Assembly: GCA_025765615.1 (NCBI GenBank)
Contig: JAIVFJ010000136.1
Location: 109,501-173,500 of the forward strand
Length of the DNA: 64,000 nt
Direction: 5' to 3'
Source: Zopfochytrium polystomum
Taxonomy: Eukaryota > Chytridiomycota > Chytridiomycetes > Chytridiales > Chytridiaceae
In this document: one piece after another, positions 1-9,665 of the stretch
Position numbering within the stretch: position 1 is the stretch's first letter
Layout: the number at the start of each line of letters is the position of its first letter
The notes under the pieces: generated by a model
Database searches by the model: none
What the model was told of the DNA's origin: nothing
The model's input: the letters and a program-made list of their open reading frames with translations, nothing else
Position numbers and translations under genes: made by a program

Positions 1-48
1 CCAAAATACTCGTCCTTGTTCTGAAGGTAGCTTAGGGCACGCGGGTTG

Positions 49-1989
49 TCAAGAACTTGTACTTCTGAGTGGAAACTCTCTAGGAAGGGCTTCTGGTGTT
101 ACGACCAACTCAGGCGTAACAGGAGCTGTGTCAAGTGGTGAGACTGCTGTTTCAGTTTCTTGCTCTGTTGGCACAGCAGGGAGGAGGTCTCCAAGGTTTG
201 ATAGAAACTCAATGCAGTAGTGGTCGCTGACAGGAAGTCCATCAGCAGCAGGAATTTCATTGTGAACTTGAACACTGTACTGTGAAGGGTCAATGTCTGC
301 ACTCACAAGGAAATAATCAATTCTCAAGAGAGGAACCCATTCACTCGAAGAGACAGATCTCATGGTCCAGGTCAGTCCATGAGCAGAAGGGAAACTCTTT
401 CGGAAGGCATCAGTATAGCCAGATGCTAAGAATCTGTCGAGCCATTGTCTTTCTTCAGCCAAAAGGCCAGGAAACGTAGCGTTGTACTTTTTCAGTGTAA
501 AACGCAAGGAATGATCAACATCAAGGTCAGTGTGTGCGATGTTCAGATCTCCAGCAACAATGACAGTAAAGCCTTGTAGTTGGAGCGCAGAGCAGTTTCG
601 TGTGATGTCTTCAAGGAAAATCATCTTGTAAGGATGGCGGGTGCCAGTTTCATCAGCAAACGAACTTGGAGCATAAACGTTCACAATTGCAAATGGCCCC
701 ACAAGAAGAACAGCAACACGTCCCTCTCGGGTGTGTTGGGGGTCTCCTAAATAGGTGAATTCTTTGCCGTTCAACTCAGAACGGTAGAATATTGCAACTC
801 CACTTATCCCGGTTCGGGGATCGCAAAGCAAAAGCTTCCATCCCTTGATCTGGGAAAGTTGATCAACAAGTTTCTGGCGCTTAGCACCAAGACGTGTTTC
901 TTGCAAACAAACAATACAAGAGGATTGTGAGTTGAGGTAAGACTCAAATCGTTTGGCAGGGTCAGTTTCTTGAGCAAAAGTGACACCGGATTTGTGAGCA
1001 ACCTTAAGCCAGGAGTTCAGTCCGTTAATATTCCATGAGGAAATACTGAAGGACGGTTTCCACTTAGGTCGTTCAAAAACTTCTGCTTTCGCAGGTTCGC
1101 GTCGCCGTATGAGATGATGGCGGAGGAGATCCTTTCGAACCTCTGGGTCAAAGAGAGATATTTCTCGAGGAGGGCCTTCATTGTCTGAATCCAACGCATT
1201 GGTTTCAGATTCAAAGTCCTCATCAGTAGCAGTGGCTACCTCTTTTTTCGCTTTGTCCTTACTTGTTACAGTAAAGATCGCGTTTTCAACAGGGGACATT
1301 TCTGTCTGTGTTGCAGCATCTTCAGAGAACAGGAAGCGCTTCTCTTTCCTTGCAGTGGGTCCAAGGAAAACACGGGAGAGGGCGTCAGCAACGATGTTCT
1401 GTTTGCCTGAGACATGGACAAGCTCGATGTCGTAGTCAGAAAGTGCATAGGCCCATCGTCCAAAACGGCCAGTCAGAGGTCCTTTCTTGAACAGTTGAAG
1501 GAGAGGAGCGTGATCAGTCTCAATAATCACAGAGCGGTTGAAGATATATCGTTCAAAGGTGTCGACAGCCCATACAACTGCGAGTCCTTCGCGATCGTGA
1601 GTCCAATAACGCGTTTCCGCATCATTTAAAACTCTCGAAGCGAATCCAACAGGTTTCCGTTTCTCGCGGTTGTGGGGGTCATCAGGGTCAACTATGTAGA
1701 GTGCAGCGCCAAGGGCATAACCAGAGGCATCACATTCTATTAATAGCTTGTCATTAGCAGTTGGGGTCACGAGTTTGATGTCGCGTTGAAGCTCTTTTCT
1801 CAAGAGGTTAAAGGCATCTTCCTGTTGAGATCCCCACAGAAATGGGTTCTTTCCAGAAAGGAAGGTTATATAGCGGTTTTGCTTTATCAGAGAAAGCCTG
1901 AATGAAGCGCTTGAAGTAGTTTGCAAAACCAAGGAACTGCTGTAGCTGGTTGAGCGTTTTGGGCATTGGGTACTGGTCCAACTGAACAA
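49..1989 (-). CDS. Pol, copy 1: end of RT, RNase H and EEP endonuclease
   Basis: A 646-codon open frame. After a short out-of-frame start (true frame entered near 1,861) it encodes RNase H with the acidic residues in ECDASG, DREGLA, ETDHAP and VADALS (about 1,390-1,760). An acidic linker of roughly 100 residues follows, then a full EEP endonuclease (about 193-1,053). The frame ends at 49 because copy 1 has one extra A near 90; copy 2 continues uninterrupted into integrase. It is part of one polyprotein with the 2,085-4,715 frame, from which it is separated by small frameshifts near 1,861 and 2,146. Confidence 0.9.
   Translation of the reverse strand: MFSWTSTQCPKRSTSYSSSLVLQTTSSASFRLSLIKQNRYITFLSGKNPFLWGSQQEDAFNLLRKELQRDIKLVTPTANDKLLIECDASGYALGAALYIVDPDDPHNREKRKPVGFASRVLNDAETRYWTHDREGLAVVWAVDTFERYIFNRSVIIETDHAPLLQLFKKGPLTGRFGRWAYALSDYDIELVHVSGKQNIVADALSRVFLGPTARKEKRFLFSEDAATQTEMSPVENAIFTVTSKDKAKKEVATATDEDFESETNALDSDNEGPPREISLFDPEVRKDLLRHHLIRRREPAKAEVFERPKWKPSFSISSWNINGLNSWLKVAHKSGVTFAQETDPAKRFESYLNSQSSCIVCLQETRLGAKRQKLVDQLSQIKGWKLLLCDPRTGISGVAIFYRSELNGKEFTYLGDPQHTREGRVAVLLVGPFAIVNVYAPSSFADETGTRHPYKMIFLEDITRNCSALQLQGFTVIVAGDLNIAHTDLDVDHSLRFTLKKYNATFPGLLAEERQWLDRFLASGYTDAFRKSFPSAHGLTWTMRSVSSSEWVPLLRIDYFLVSADIDPSQYSVQVHNEIPAADGLPVSDHYCIEFLSNLGDLLPAVPTEQETETAVSPLDTAPVTPELVVTPEALPREFPLRSTSS
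193..1053 (-). other. EEP (ExoIII/APE-like) endonuclease domain in Pol, copy 1
   Basis: About 285 residues with every hallmark of the endonuclease/exonuclease/phosphatase fold in order: WNINGL (1,018-1,035), LQETRL (about 890-906), VNVYAP, GDLNIAHTDLD (about 515-550), RIDYFLVS (about 303-327) and SDHYCIEF (206-228). These carry the Asn, metal-binding Glu, Asp/Asn, Asp and the catalytic Asp-His pair. In this fold they cut DNA at abasic sites or, in non-LTR elements, nick the target. The closest-looking relatives by motif are cellular ExoIII/APE1 enzymes. The domain is in frame between RNase H and integrase, and all motifs are intact in both copies. Confidence 0.92.
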
Positions 1990-2084
1990 TCTTGGTTGGA
2001 TCCTTGCGGAGTCCTTCTTTCGAGATTCGGTGGCCCAGGAACGGGAGGTCCAGATGAAAGAGATTACACTTAGAGGGTTTCAGC

Positions 2085-4715
2085 TTAAGGTTGTACTCGC
2101 TGAAGCGGGAGAAAACACTCTCGAGGTGCGCAAAGTGCTCGTCGACTGGAGTTGGAGTAAACTACAACATCGTCAACATAAACCATGCAATATAACCACT
2201 TAATTCCAGCAAGAACGTGATCCATAGCTCTCTGAAAGGTTGGAGGGCTGTTACAGAGTCCAAAGGGCATAACATTGAACTCATGGAGTCCTTGCGAGGA
2301 GATAAAAGCAGTCTTGTGACGGTCTTCCTCAGCGACAGGGATTTGCCAGAATCCACTAAGTAAATCCATAGCACTGAACACATATTTGTTACTAATTGCA
2401 TCAAAGACTTCCTCTATTCGCGGGAGCGGATATCGGTCTTTGATGGTGATTTCGTTAACCTTTCGAAAGTCAGCACAGAAACGCCAAGAACCGTCGGGTT
2501 TCTTTGCAAGTACGACAGGGGCAGCAAAAGGTGACTTGCTTTCACGAATCACATTTGCTTCCTTCATTTTTTGGATATGTTCACGTAACACTTCAGTTCT
2601 GCCAAGGCCCTCAGGGTAAGGGTTACTTGCAGGAATCCGTGCACCTTCTTGGAGTTGAATGGTGTGTGGTGGTGGGAACTTTGTTCCAGTAATCTTACCA
2701 GGTCGGAAGATGTCGATATAGCGGTATACCAATTCTTTAAGGCGGGCCACAACATCTTTGCCAAAAGCTTCGTTAATGTGGTCCGTTTTCAGTTTAGCCC
2801 AGATTTCGTCGTCAGTCATCTGGGACTCAGGTGGGAGATATTCAAGCTTATCCCCATGTGTTGTGTCACGTCGGGGCATATCAGCTACAGGTGAGGCCTG
2901 AGCTTCAATGGCATCTTCATTCACAAGTGTTTCTTCAGAACCTGATTCAAAAATGCGCTCTATTTTAGCCATCTCTTCAAAAGAGGGTGGTATAATAGAA
3001 TCAGGGAAGATTTCAACAGAGCCTTGCGTGGTGTATTGTTGTCCAGCTTCAGGAAAACGAGGGTAGAACGAGGTATGTGAACTATCCAGGTCGTTCAAAG
3101 CAGAGAGAAAAGACTCTGTGTCAGTTGGATTATGACAGTGCGCAACATTGAGCATTGTCATAAGGTGCTCAGGTTCATCATGTAGTGTGTCGGGCACATT
3201 AATGATATGCGACTCAGGATCTGGTGGTACATCAATAAAGTGCGCAACACAATTGCCTTTTCGTAAGGAAACAGGTGTATCACGCAAGTTCATCAAAGGA
3301 ATGGTGAATATCTTTGGGTTGCCATCTTCGTTATGAAGGTCAGCAGCAGTAAATATGGATCCAGGGAAATGTATCTGTTTGTCCATCAGAGATCCAACTG
3401 GTATGGCGTGTACTGTTGATTCCCTGAATTGGAGCGGCTCTCGTAGTCGTACTTTTACAGCATGACTGCATTTTGGATCAAGGACAGTCTTTTCCACCAC
3501 TACGAGGTCAATAATGTCACTTGGCACTGATTCTGCGTTCATGGACTCAGGAATTCGTTGGTAAGACAACAAAGGGGTCTTAAACCAGCAGTCTTCTCCA
3601 CGCGGCGTAGTGGCTTCCCACATAATCGCCTGGTGTTTGAAGGAGATGATTGTGTTGAAGGCCTGCATAGTCGGAGTTCCAATGATGACAGGTTTTGGGC
3701 AGTGGCTCATAACTGAAAATCGCAGCCATTTACCACATGCGCCAGAGTGTCCAAAATTAACTTTCAGATACACGTATCCAAGAACTGGTACATGTCCTCC
3801 AATTCCTCTGTTCATTACAGGGCGAGAGAGTGGTTGGATGACAGGCATTTTCGGCAAAGTACTCAGAAAAGAGGTGGTCACAACATTGTGACTTGAGCCA
3901 GAATCAATAAGACAGTCTGATATTTTGCTTCCGTGCACCCACATGGCAGCACGGGCAATAGTTGAGGCTGTTTTATCAAAAGCAACATACGAATCAGGAT
4001 ATTCAGGAGCAACATAAATAAGAACTTTGTTGCTGAAACGGACTTGTTTTGTTTCTCCTGGCGGTAAGCCAGAATTTGATTTGCAATCTTTGTTGTTGAG
4101 CTCGTCAAATTCGACGAGGGGAGGTTGCAAAATTATGTCTTCAACTCTGCTGTTCGGTTCTGTCACAGACATGACAGAGCCTCCCGGGGGGTTGAAAATG
4201 GAGGGGGTACTTGAAGAGGTACTCCAGCCAGAAGTATCTGAGGCAGGCGAGAGGGTCTCACCGTCATCAGTTGCCAGAGGAGCTGGAGCAGCAGGGGGCG
4301 TTTGTGGGGGAATCGGTTCCCCAAAGAAAACGCGGAGTCCCGAAGGTCGGGACAGTTGTTGCATTCGCATCGAACGGGCGAGCGAAGGTGGAATGTGAGG
4401 TAAGGGTGGACATATAGATTCAACACAGCGCAAATGGCCATGGATCTTCTTATATTTGGACTTACTACTCACAAATTCACGAAACGCTTTAGAGCGTGGA
4501 GGAACAATCATGTACGCCTTACACGTCCATTTACCATCAGGTGTTGGAAAGAATAAGTACGGGAGATTGCTCTGGGCCGTTGATGAGGATGTTGCAGGAA
4601 AGTAGTGTGCAATCCATTTTGGAGTCATTCCAAGTGGGTCAGTGAAGACATGTGCAAGGGTAATGACAGCAGTGGGATCGCGTTCTTTTAATTCAGGCTG
4701 GCAGCAGAACGTCAT
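2085..4715 (-). CDS. Pol, copy 1: accessory segment, aspartic protease and reverse transcriptase
   Basis: 876-codon frame overlapping the end of the gag frame by 23 bases, suggesting programmed frameshifting or a consensus error. The start carries the second half of an unassigned accessory segment and a Pro/Ser-rich linker. A retropepsin follows with DCLIDSGSSHN (about 3,885-3,915) and a later IIGTPTM motif. The RT begins near 2,750 (PPPHTIQL, then PFAAPVVLAKKPDGSWRF) and reaches the YVDD box at 2,169-2,180. The frame leaves register near 2,146, where copy 1 has an extra T. RT copies element RNA into DNA in the particle; the protease cuts the polyprotein. Confidence 0.92.
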   Translation of the reverse strand: MTFCCQPELKERDPTAVITLAHVFTDPLGMTPKWIAHYFPATSSSTAQSNLPYLFFPTPDGKWTCKAYMIVPPRSKAFREFVSSKSKYKKIHGHLRCVESICPPLPHIPPSLARSMRMQQLSRPSGLRVFFGEPIPPQTPPAAPAPLATDDGETLSPASDTSGWSTSSSTPSIFNPPGGSVMSVTEPNSRVEDIILQPPLVEFDELNNKDCKSNSGLPPGETKQVRFSNKVLIYVAPEYPDSYVAFDKTASTIARAAMWVHGSKISDCLIDSGSSHNVVTTSFLSTLPKMPVIQPLSRPVMNRGIGGHVPVLGYVYLKVNFGHSGACGKWLRFSVMSHCPKPVIIGTPTMQAFNTIISFKHQAIMWEATTPRGEDCWFKTPLLSYQRIPESMNAESVPSDIIDLVVVEKTVLDPKCSHAVKVRLREPLQFRESTVHAIPVGSLMDKQIHFPGSIFTAADLHNEDGNPKIFTIPLMNLRDTPVSLRKGNCVAHFIDVPPDPESHIINVPDTLHDEPEHLMTMLNVAHCHNPTDTESFLSALNDLDSSHTSFYPRFPEAGQQYTTQGSVEIFPDSIIPPSFEEMAKIERIFESGSEETLVNEDAIEAQASPVADMPRRDTTHGDKLEYLPPESQMTDDEIWAKLKTDHINEAFGKDVVARLKELVYRYIDIFRPGKITGTKFPPPHTIQLQEGARIPASNPYPEGLGRTEVLREHIQKMKEANVIRESKSPFAAPVVLAKKPDGSWRFCADFRKVNEITIKDRYPLPRIEEVFDAISNKYVFSAMDLLSGFWQIPVAEEDRHKTAFISSQGLHEFNVMPFGLCNSPPTFQRAMDHVLAGIKWLYCMVYVDDVVVYSNSSRRALCAPRECFLPLQRVQP

Positions 4716-4990
4716 GTGGAAGAATGAGGGTCAAGTCCACATCAGGTAGCGCAGCACGAAAAGTTTCAATATGGCGAGGGTCAACAGCTTTGGAAACCCA
4801 AACCAAATGAGAGGTATTCATGAAAACATTACGAAACATAACTTCAAGAATCGATGTATTTTGGTAATGTGTGAGATGGTCAACAAATTCAGGTCCAATA
4901 CCAAAGGTAAGGTGTTTAGCTCCCACAGCAGCAAAAAGGGAGTTAAGAGCCATAAAAAAATGATGATTCAAACTAAAAATATTGAACGTA
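4465..4990 (-). other. Unassigned accessory segment 1 (between zinc knuckle and protease)
   Basis: About 175 residues between the Gag zinc knuckle and the protease that match no retroelement domain I recognise. Landmarks in reading order are VFMNTS (about 4,815), a block ending TLILPHD (about 4,720) and AHVFTD (about 4,645), then a hydrophobic PYLFFPTPDGKW stretch. The same three landmarks recur in the same order in the integrase insert of copy 2. The gag frame and the pol frame meet inside this segment (4,693-4,715). Confidence 0.5.
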
Positions 4991-5754
4991 GTTCGATCCT
5001 TCTTGAAATCAAACAGCAGGGGCTCCTTGGTTGAGTCTGAGAGCTGATTAGAGAAGGAAGGGGGCAAAGAGGGGTCATACCTCTTTGCAATGAGCGCATC
5101 AATTTCTGCAGCATGGGGGCATTCCTCACGGAAATGTCCAGGTTGCTGACAGCGGTGGCAGAGGAGCGTGGACCGGTCGCGAGAGGCGGAACGGGCACGT
5201 CGGTCATCACGACGAGGGTCGATAGGACGGGAAGCATCAGGGTAGCGGGAGTCATCACGTCGGTCATTATCACGGTGGAAATCCTGGCGCTTGTTGTCAC
5301 GGCGAGAAGGAGTGACAGGTTGTTGGATAAAACTATCGAAAGTTTCACCAACATAGGTGCGACGGGGTGAAGAACCACGAGAGTCACGATAATCATGGCT
5401 GTTGTGGCGGTCACGGTCACGGTCACGTCCAGATTGAAGGCGAAGAGCGAGAGTTGTTTGCCAGAATGCAAGACGGTTGGCAACATCCTGGGGTGTGATG
5501 GCCTCATCAAGATACATTCGTGCAGGACCAGCAGCTGTCGGAATATGGTCGCCGCTAATCTGAGCGCGCAGGAGCTCGTTGGTGCATGAACTAACAAGCT
5601 GAATTTTCAGTGCACGATCCTCAAATGGCGTTTTGAGGTGTTTGTTCAACAGTTGGAGGTGGGTGAAGCGCTGTTGTTGGGGAGCTGACCACGTTTTCAG
5701 ACCACTTAAAGTTGAGCCAGGTCTGGAGGATCTTGTCCTCCGTGTTGGCACCAA
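4693..5754 (-). CDS. Gag C-terminal part, copy 1: end of capsid, basic region, CCHC zinc knuckle
   Basis: 353-codon frame. The start is the end of the capsid-like retrotransposon gag domain (helical, Leu/Gln-rich). A long Arg/Asp region rich in RDRDR and RRDD follows, then a CX2CX4HX4C nucleic-acid-binding knuckle, CHRCQQPGHFREEC (about 5,120-5,165). Downstream is the first half of accessory segment 1. Gag packages element RNA. In copy 2 the same region (61,800-62,670) is broken into several short frames by single-base indels. Confidence 0.88.
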   Translation of the reverse strand: MVPTRRTRSSRPGSTLSGLKTWSAPQQQRFTHLQLLNKHLKTPFEDRALKIQLVSSCTNELLRAQISGDHIPTAAGPARMYLDEAITPQDVANRLAFWQTTLALRLQSGRDRDRDRHNSHDYRDSRGSSPRRTYVGETFDSFIQQPVTPSRRDNKRQDFHRDNDRRDDSRYPDASRPIDPRRDDRRARSASRDRSTLLCHRCQQPGHFREECPHAAEIDALIAKRYDPSLPPSFSNQLSDSTKEPLLFDFKKDRTTFNIFSLNHHFFMALNSLFAAVGAKHLTFGIGPEFVDHLTHYQNTSILEVMFRNVFMNTSHLVWVSKAVDPRHIETFRAALPDVDLTLILPHDVLLPA

Positions 5755-7889
5755 AGAAGAAAGAGTCGAACTTGGCCAGGAATACAGGCCATGTGAGCTG
5801 CTGACCAGAAGGGAGGGAGTTGAAGAAGTTCAAACCCTCCTGAGTCTCAAAGTTCTTGGATGAAAAGTTCTCCAAGAAGAAGGAACCATCATCCAGGTAA
5901 ACAGGTCCACGATCACCAACCTGTTTCAGCAACAAGATTAGTGTAGGCCTTAATCAGCGCCATCCGAAAGCTGAGAATCTCAGGGATGTTGTTCTGTGGA
6001 TGCTGAAGCCTTGAGCTGGAGGGATGGCATTTGCATGGCGAAATGCCTTCACTTCATCAGTCGCAAAACGAGGGTTACGGCCAGTCGTTGGAAGCTCATC
6101 GTCAGGAATGGCAGAGGTTTCTCTTCGAGAGGGCCGTCGGGAGTCGCGAGAAGAACGGTTGGCCAAACGCACAGGTGCAACTGGAGCAGGAGTCCAAGAC
6201 GTTTGAGCAAAGCTTGTCCCAGGTGGGCGGAAGCACTCTGCAGAGGAGCGAACAGGCCAGTGGGAGGAGTCAATCCGCGGGGAGGCCCAACGGAGTTGCT
6301 AGAGGGAGCACCTCTAGCTGGAACCGACTGACTCGGTAAGACCGTACTAGCCGAAGCAGACGGTAGCGGCGGGGCAGATGTGAATCTGCGGCGCGGCGTA
6401 ACAAAGACAAACCGGTTGGTGGGGGAGGTAATACCACCAGGTGTGAGCAGGATATCCATCGTCCATGGAAGCTGTTCCACAGAGTTGTCCTGAACGAGGG
6501 GGAAGACGGGCACGCTGGAGTATAAGAGCTTCCCCAGGTGAATGAGGGGGAAATACACTATTGTTGACAACAAACAGGCCATTCAGGAAGTCGAAGTCCA
6601 GAGCAGGCCGGTCCAGTCGAAAATACGCATGAGGCGCAGGAACAGAGCGCCTTGTGTACTCAGGATGAATTCGCAAAGCAATGTGGACCGAGGTAGGCCA
6701 GGCAACATCCAATGCAAGGCTGTGTCGGCGAATCTCTCGACCTTGAGAATGCAAAGTGAGGTTGGGAGCCTGATTATAGTCCATCGTTAAATGCCGAAGG
6801 ATAGAGGCAGCCCAGAAAGGAGTCCAAGGAGGGAAGGTACCGCCAAGGTCAGTGTTGTACCATCGCAGAAGAGTGTGATAGGGCAACGAATCAAGCTCGA
6901 CGTCAAAGCAGTTAGAAGCCATTTCATCATCTGGGTTAATCTCCACCAGAGCGAGGAATCCTTGTCCAGTAGCCTCAGGATCAAGTGAGTGCGATGTGAA
7001 AACAAAGAGATGTGTACCCAGCCTGGAAGAAACCAAAGGGCGGTATGCCAGAAGGATCTCCAAATGGGTCGTCACGGTAAGGGTCGCCACCATCAGGGGG
7101 GCGACGACCGTCGTTGGGCTTGCCAGCGTCAGCAGGAGCACCAGAGCCAGAACCAGCAGGAGGAGCAGGTGGAGCAGGCCCTTTGCCTTTGCGGTTGTCA
7201 GAGGGAGGTTCCTTCTTTAGCGTCAGGTGACTACTCTCCACAGCTGAGTTATCTTCACTGTCGGAGTCGTCATGTTGAGCAGGGTCCCACTCGAGAAGAT
7301 TATCAACGTAGGACACTGTTGGTGCCGGAGAGAGGACGATCGTCAGACCGAGGAAGGCGAAATCTTAGTCTCTGCCATGAGGGTAGACAGAGGGTGAGGT
7401 TCGTCAGACTTGAGTTCCTCAGGCTCGGTTGTGCGCATTGCAGCAAGGATGGAGACTGGGATACCAGAAGGATTCTTCTTGGTGGGTGCTTCAAGTCCAG
7501 GCAGCAAGGCCAACGGAGCATAGCCTGAGCGAGCAGGGGTCGAACGAAAGTTGTGCGTGCTGCGGCCCATAACAGAAGCACCAGCAGGAGCAACTTGTTG
7601 CACAGACTCAGGTGAGGACTGAAGGGTCTCCACGAAACGATTGGTGGCAGCTGAACTCGTACTGAAAGGCCCACCAGCGACAACAGAGGGGCCAGGGCGT
7701 GAAGCCTGGGCAGCAGCCATCTTTGCTCCAGCTGCAGCAGAGATGTCAATGGGGGCACGAGGGGCAACCTTGGGCGGGTCAGGCTGTGTAACAGTCGAGA
7801 CTTTGGAGCGCAGGAATCCATGACCTGTCGAGGCTTCAGTTGAGGCCGCAGTCGGGTTTGAAGGCGGAGTCGGGGACGAGGAGGACATC
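5755..7889 (-). pseudogene. Gag N-terminal part, copy 1 (frame broken)
   Basis: Read from an ATG at 7,889 (MSSSSPTPPSNP), through Ala/Pro/Ser-rich sequence and an acidic stretch (about 7,260), to a globular region (FDVELDSLPYHTLLRWYNTD, about 6,840-6,900) and a capsid-like block with TWPVFLAKFDSFFFG (about 5,755-5,800). That last block resembles the family pattern of the retrotransposon gag domain. The reading frame is interrupted at several places, for example an extra C near 5,921 that copy 2 lacks. At roughly 700 residues before the zinc knuckle this Gag is unusually long. Whether the breaks are real or consensus errors is unresolved. Confidence 0.7.
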
Positions 7890-8654
7890 GTTGGGTTTTT
7901 CAAAAGCAAGTTTTGTGAAGATGCTTTCAAAAATATTTTACTCTTTATGTTGTAATAAATAGAGATATGTTTTGCGTATTTTTCCATTATTTTTACGCAA
8001 TATTTCACCAAATACGCTCATATCAACAAGCTCATAGTGAGGGTCAGACAATTGCAATTGTCTGATTTTGTTGTTTCAAACCCCGCCCCTAACAGGAGAG
8101 ACAGGGAGAGACATGGAACACGAGAGAGACACCAGAGTGTGATCAAAGTGGCACCTTGTGAGTAATGGAAACAATCCAAACTCGTGGGGCAGACACTATT
8201 TTGTCAGGAGATGGGTGTGTAGAGGGGGAATTCCGTTGGGCGGAACTCTGCGGGGTGTGGGAGGTGAAAGGTAATGAAATTATGCCAAACACCTATAGAC
8301 ACCACCACAGAATTCCGTTGTTTCTGCGGAATTCGCTGAGCGGACTTTTGAGCACAGCATAAATAGAACATTAGTGGAACCCAACAGGATGGCGAGGGAC
8401 AATGCAATAAATTATGCTGAGCACTGAAAGACACCATCACGGAATTCCGCTATTTTTCGCAGTGTATAATACTTCCCTAATCGGAAGGTGACAATTGCGA
8501 ATATATTGATAATCTAAGTCAATGGGAAAACGCGGAAAACGCACTGAGTGCAGCTTCTAAAAATACGAACATAACACGTAAGGATATTGTAACAAAATGA
8601 GTAAGGATACAATAAAAGTGTGATTAAAATATAAAACACAGTTGCGTGCAGCAG
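7890..8654 (-). promoter_or_regulatory. Inter-ORF region with imperfect direct repeats, upstream of gag
   Basis: 765 bases without a convincing ORF, between the upstream Ala-rich ORF and gag. An AT-rich block lies just before the gag ATG (7,900-8,040). Two imperfect repeats of about 50 bases (about 8,277-8,330 and 8,410-8,461) share TATGC, AGACACCA and GAATTCCG in the same order. A third GAATTCCG occurs at 8,229-8,236. It could be an internal promoter or translation signal for gag; function is inferred from position only. Confidence 0.4.
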
Positions 8655-9665
8655 TCAAACGGCAGGCAAGTCGCGGGAGAATTCTTCTTCAAAGTATTGA
8701 AGGAGATCTCGGGACGAAGTGGACTCAGCGTCATTAGAATCAATGGAGGGGTTGGAGTCATCGTCTGATGTCGCAGTGAGGTTGACAGCAGTGGAATCTG
8801 GGGACTCTGGTGGGGGGAGAGCCTGATCTTCTGCTTGGTCACCGTCAGGGGTCGCAGCCATGGTGTGGGCAGGCGTGGCAGCAGGAGTGAGAGCAGCTGC
8901 AAGCGCAGATACTTCAGATGTTGTAACCTTCTTGTCAGGCAAGTTGGACAACAGAGCGAGGGACGCGGCAGCATCAGCAGTCGACAGGGTAGGCGGAGCA
9001 TGATATGGTGTGCGCCCGATTGCGGCAACAAACATGGCGAAGGCCTCAGGAGAGAGGCTATCGATGAAGGCAGCGGCAGGGTTGAACGATGCAGGTGGAA
9101 TGGCAGGCGCAGCGGGAATCGTCACCGCATTAACAGTGACGACAGAGGATCCAGCAGCTTGTGCAGTGGCATTCTGCACTGCAGCAGGGTGGGCAGCATC
9201 AGCAGTGGTGTCAGCAGTCGCAGCAGCAGGTCGAGCGGCCCTGACAGTGGTGGCGGAATTGGCCTCATTGTCAACGTCCATGGTGTCGACTGTCACTTCA
9301 CGCTTCCGTCCCTTGCGTCCTCCGGCACCACGAGGGGTAGTACGTTGGGCGCGAGGGGGGAAATGGCGAGTGGGTCGGGGAGCGACATGATTGATAAGGC
9401 GGTCGATAATCTCATCGCGGTGTCCCAGTGTGTCCATCGAAGCGATGAGCGTAGCATGTTGGCGAACATCTTGATTGATGCGGTTGTAATTATACAACCA
9501 CTTGTTGGCAAAATTCCGACCGATCGGTCTACCATTAACATCGCGAGCTGAGGATAGATCCCGCTGCGTGAGCATTCGGGGGAAGTGGGCTAGCGATGCA
9601 TTGACTCCGCGGACCGTCGAGAGTTCAATTGGAGCACGTCGTTGAGAACCAGAGGTGCTCCCCAT
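8655..9665 (-). CDS. Extra Ala-rich ORF upstream of gag in the retroelement (336 aa)
   Basis: An intact minus-strand ORF with ATG at 9,665, lying between the 5' LTR leader and gag. The N-terminal third is basic with RGAGGRKGRKRE (about 9,310-9,345), which could bind nucleic acid or direct nuclear import. The middle is strongly Ala/Thr-rich with a short ordered-looking stretch (SPEAFAMFVAAIGRTPY). The end is acidic and Ser/Asp-rich. I recognise no domain. Its codon style (Ala GCA-rich) resembles the gag start, so I assign it to the element, but copy 2 does not reach this far and the assignment cannot be checked within the window. Confidence 0.6.
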   Translation of the reverse strand: MGSTSGSQRRAPIELSTVRGVNASLAHFPRMLTQRDLSSARDVNGRPIGRNFANKWLYNYNRINQDVRQHATLIASMDTLGHRDEIIDRLINHVAPRPTRHFPPRAQRTTPRGAGGRKGRKREVTVDTMDVDNEANSATTVRAARPAAATADTTADAAHPAAVQNATAQAAGSSVVTVNAVTIPAAPAIPPASFNPAAAFIDSLSPEAFAMFVAAIGRTPYHAPPTLSTADAAASLALLSNLPDKKVTTSEVSALAAALTPAATPAHTMAATPDGDQAEDQALPPPESPDSTAVNLTATSDDDSNPSIDSNDAESTSSRDLLQYFEEEFSRDLPAV

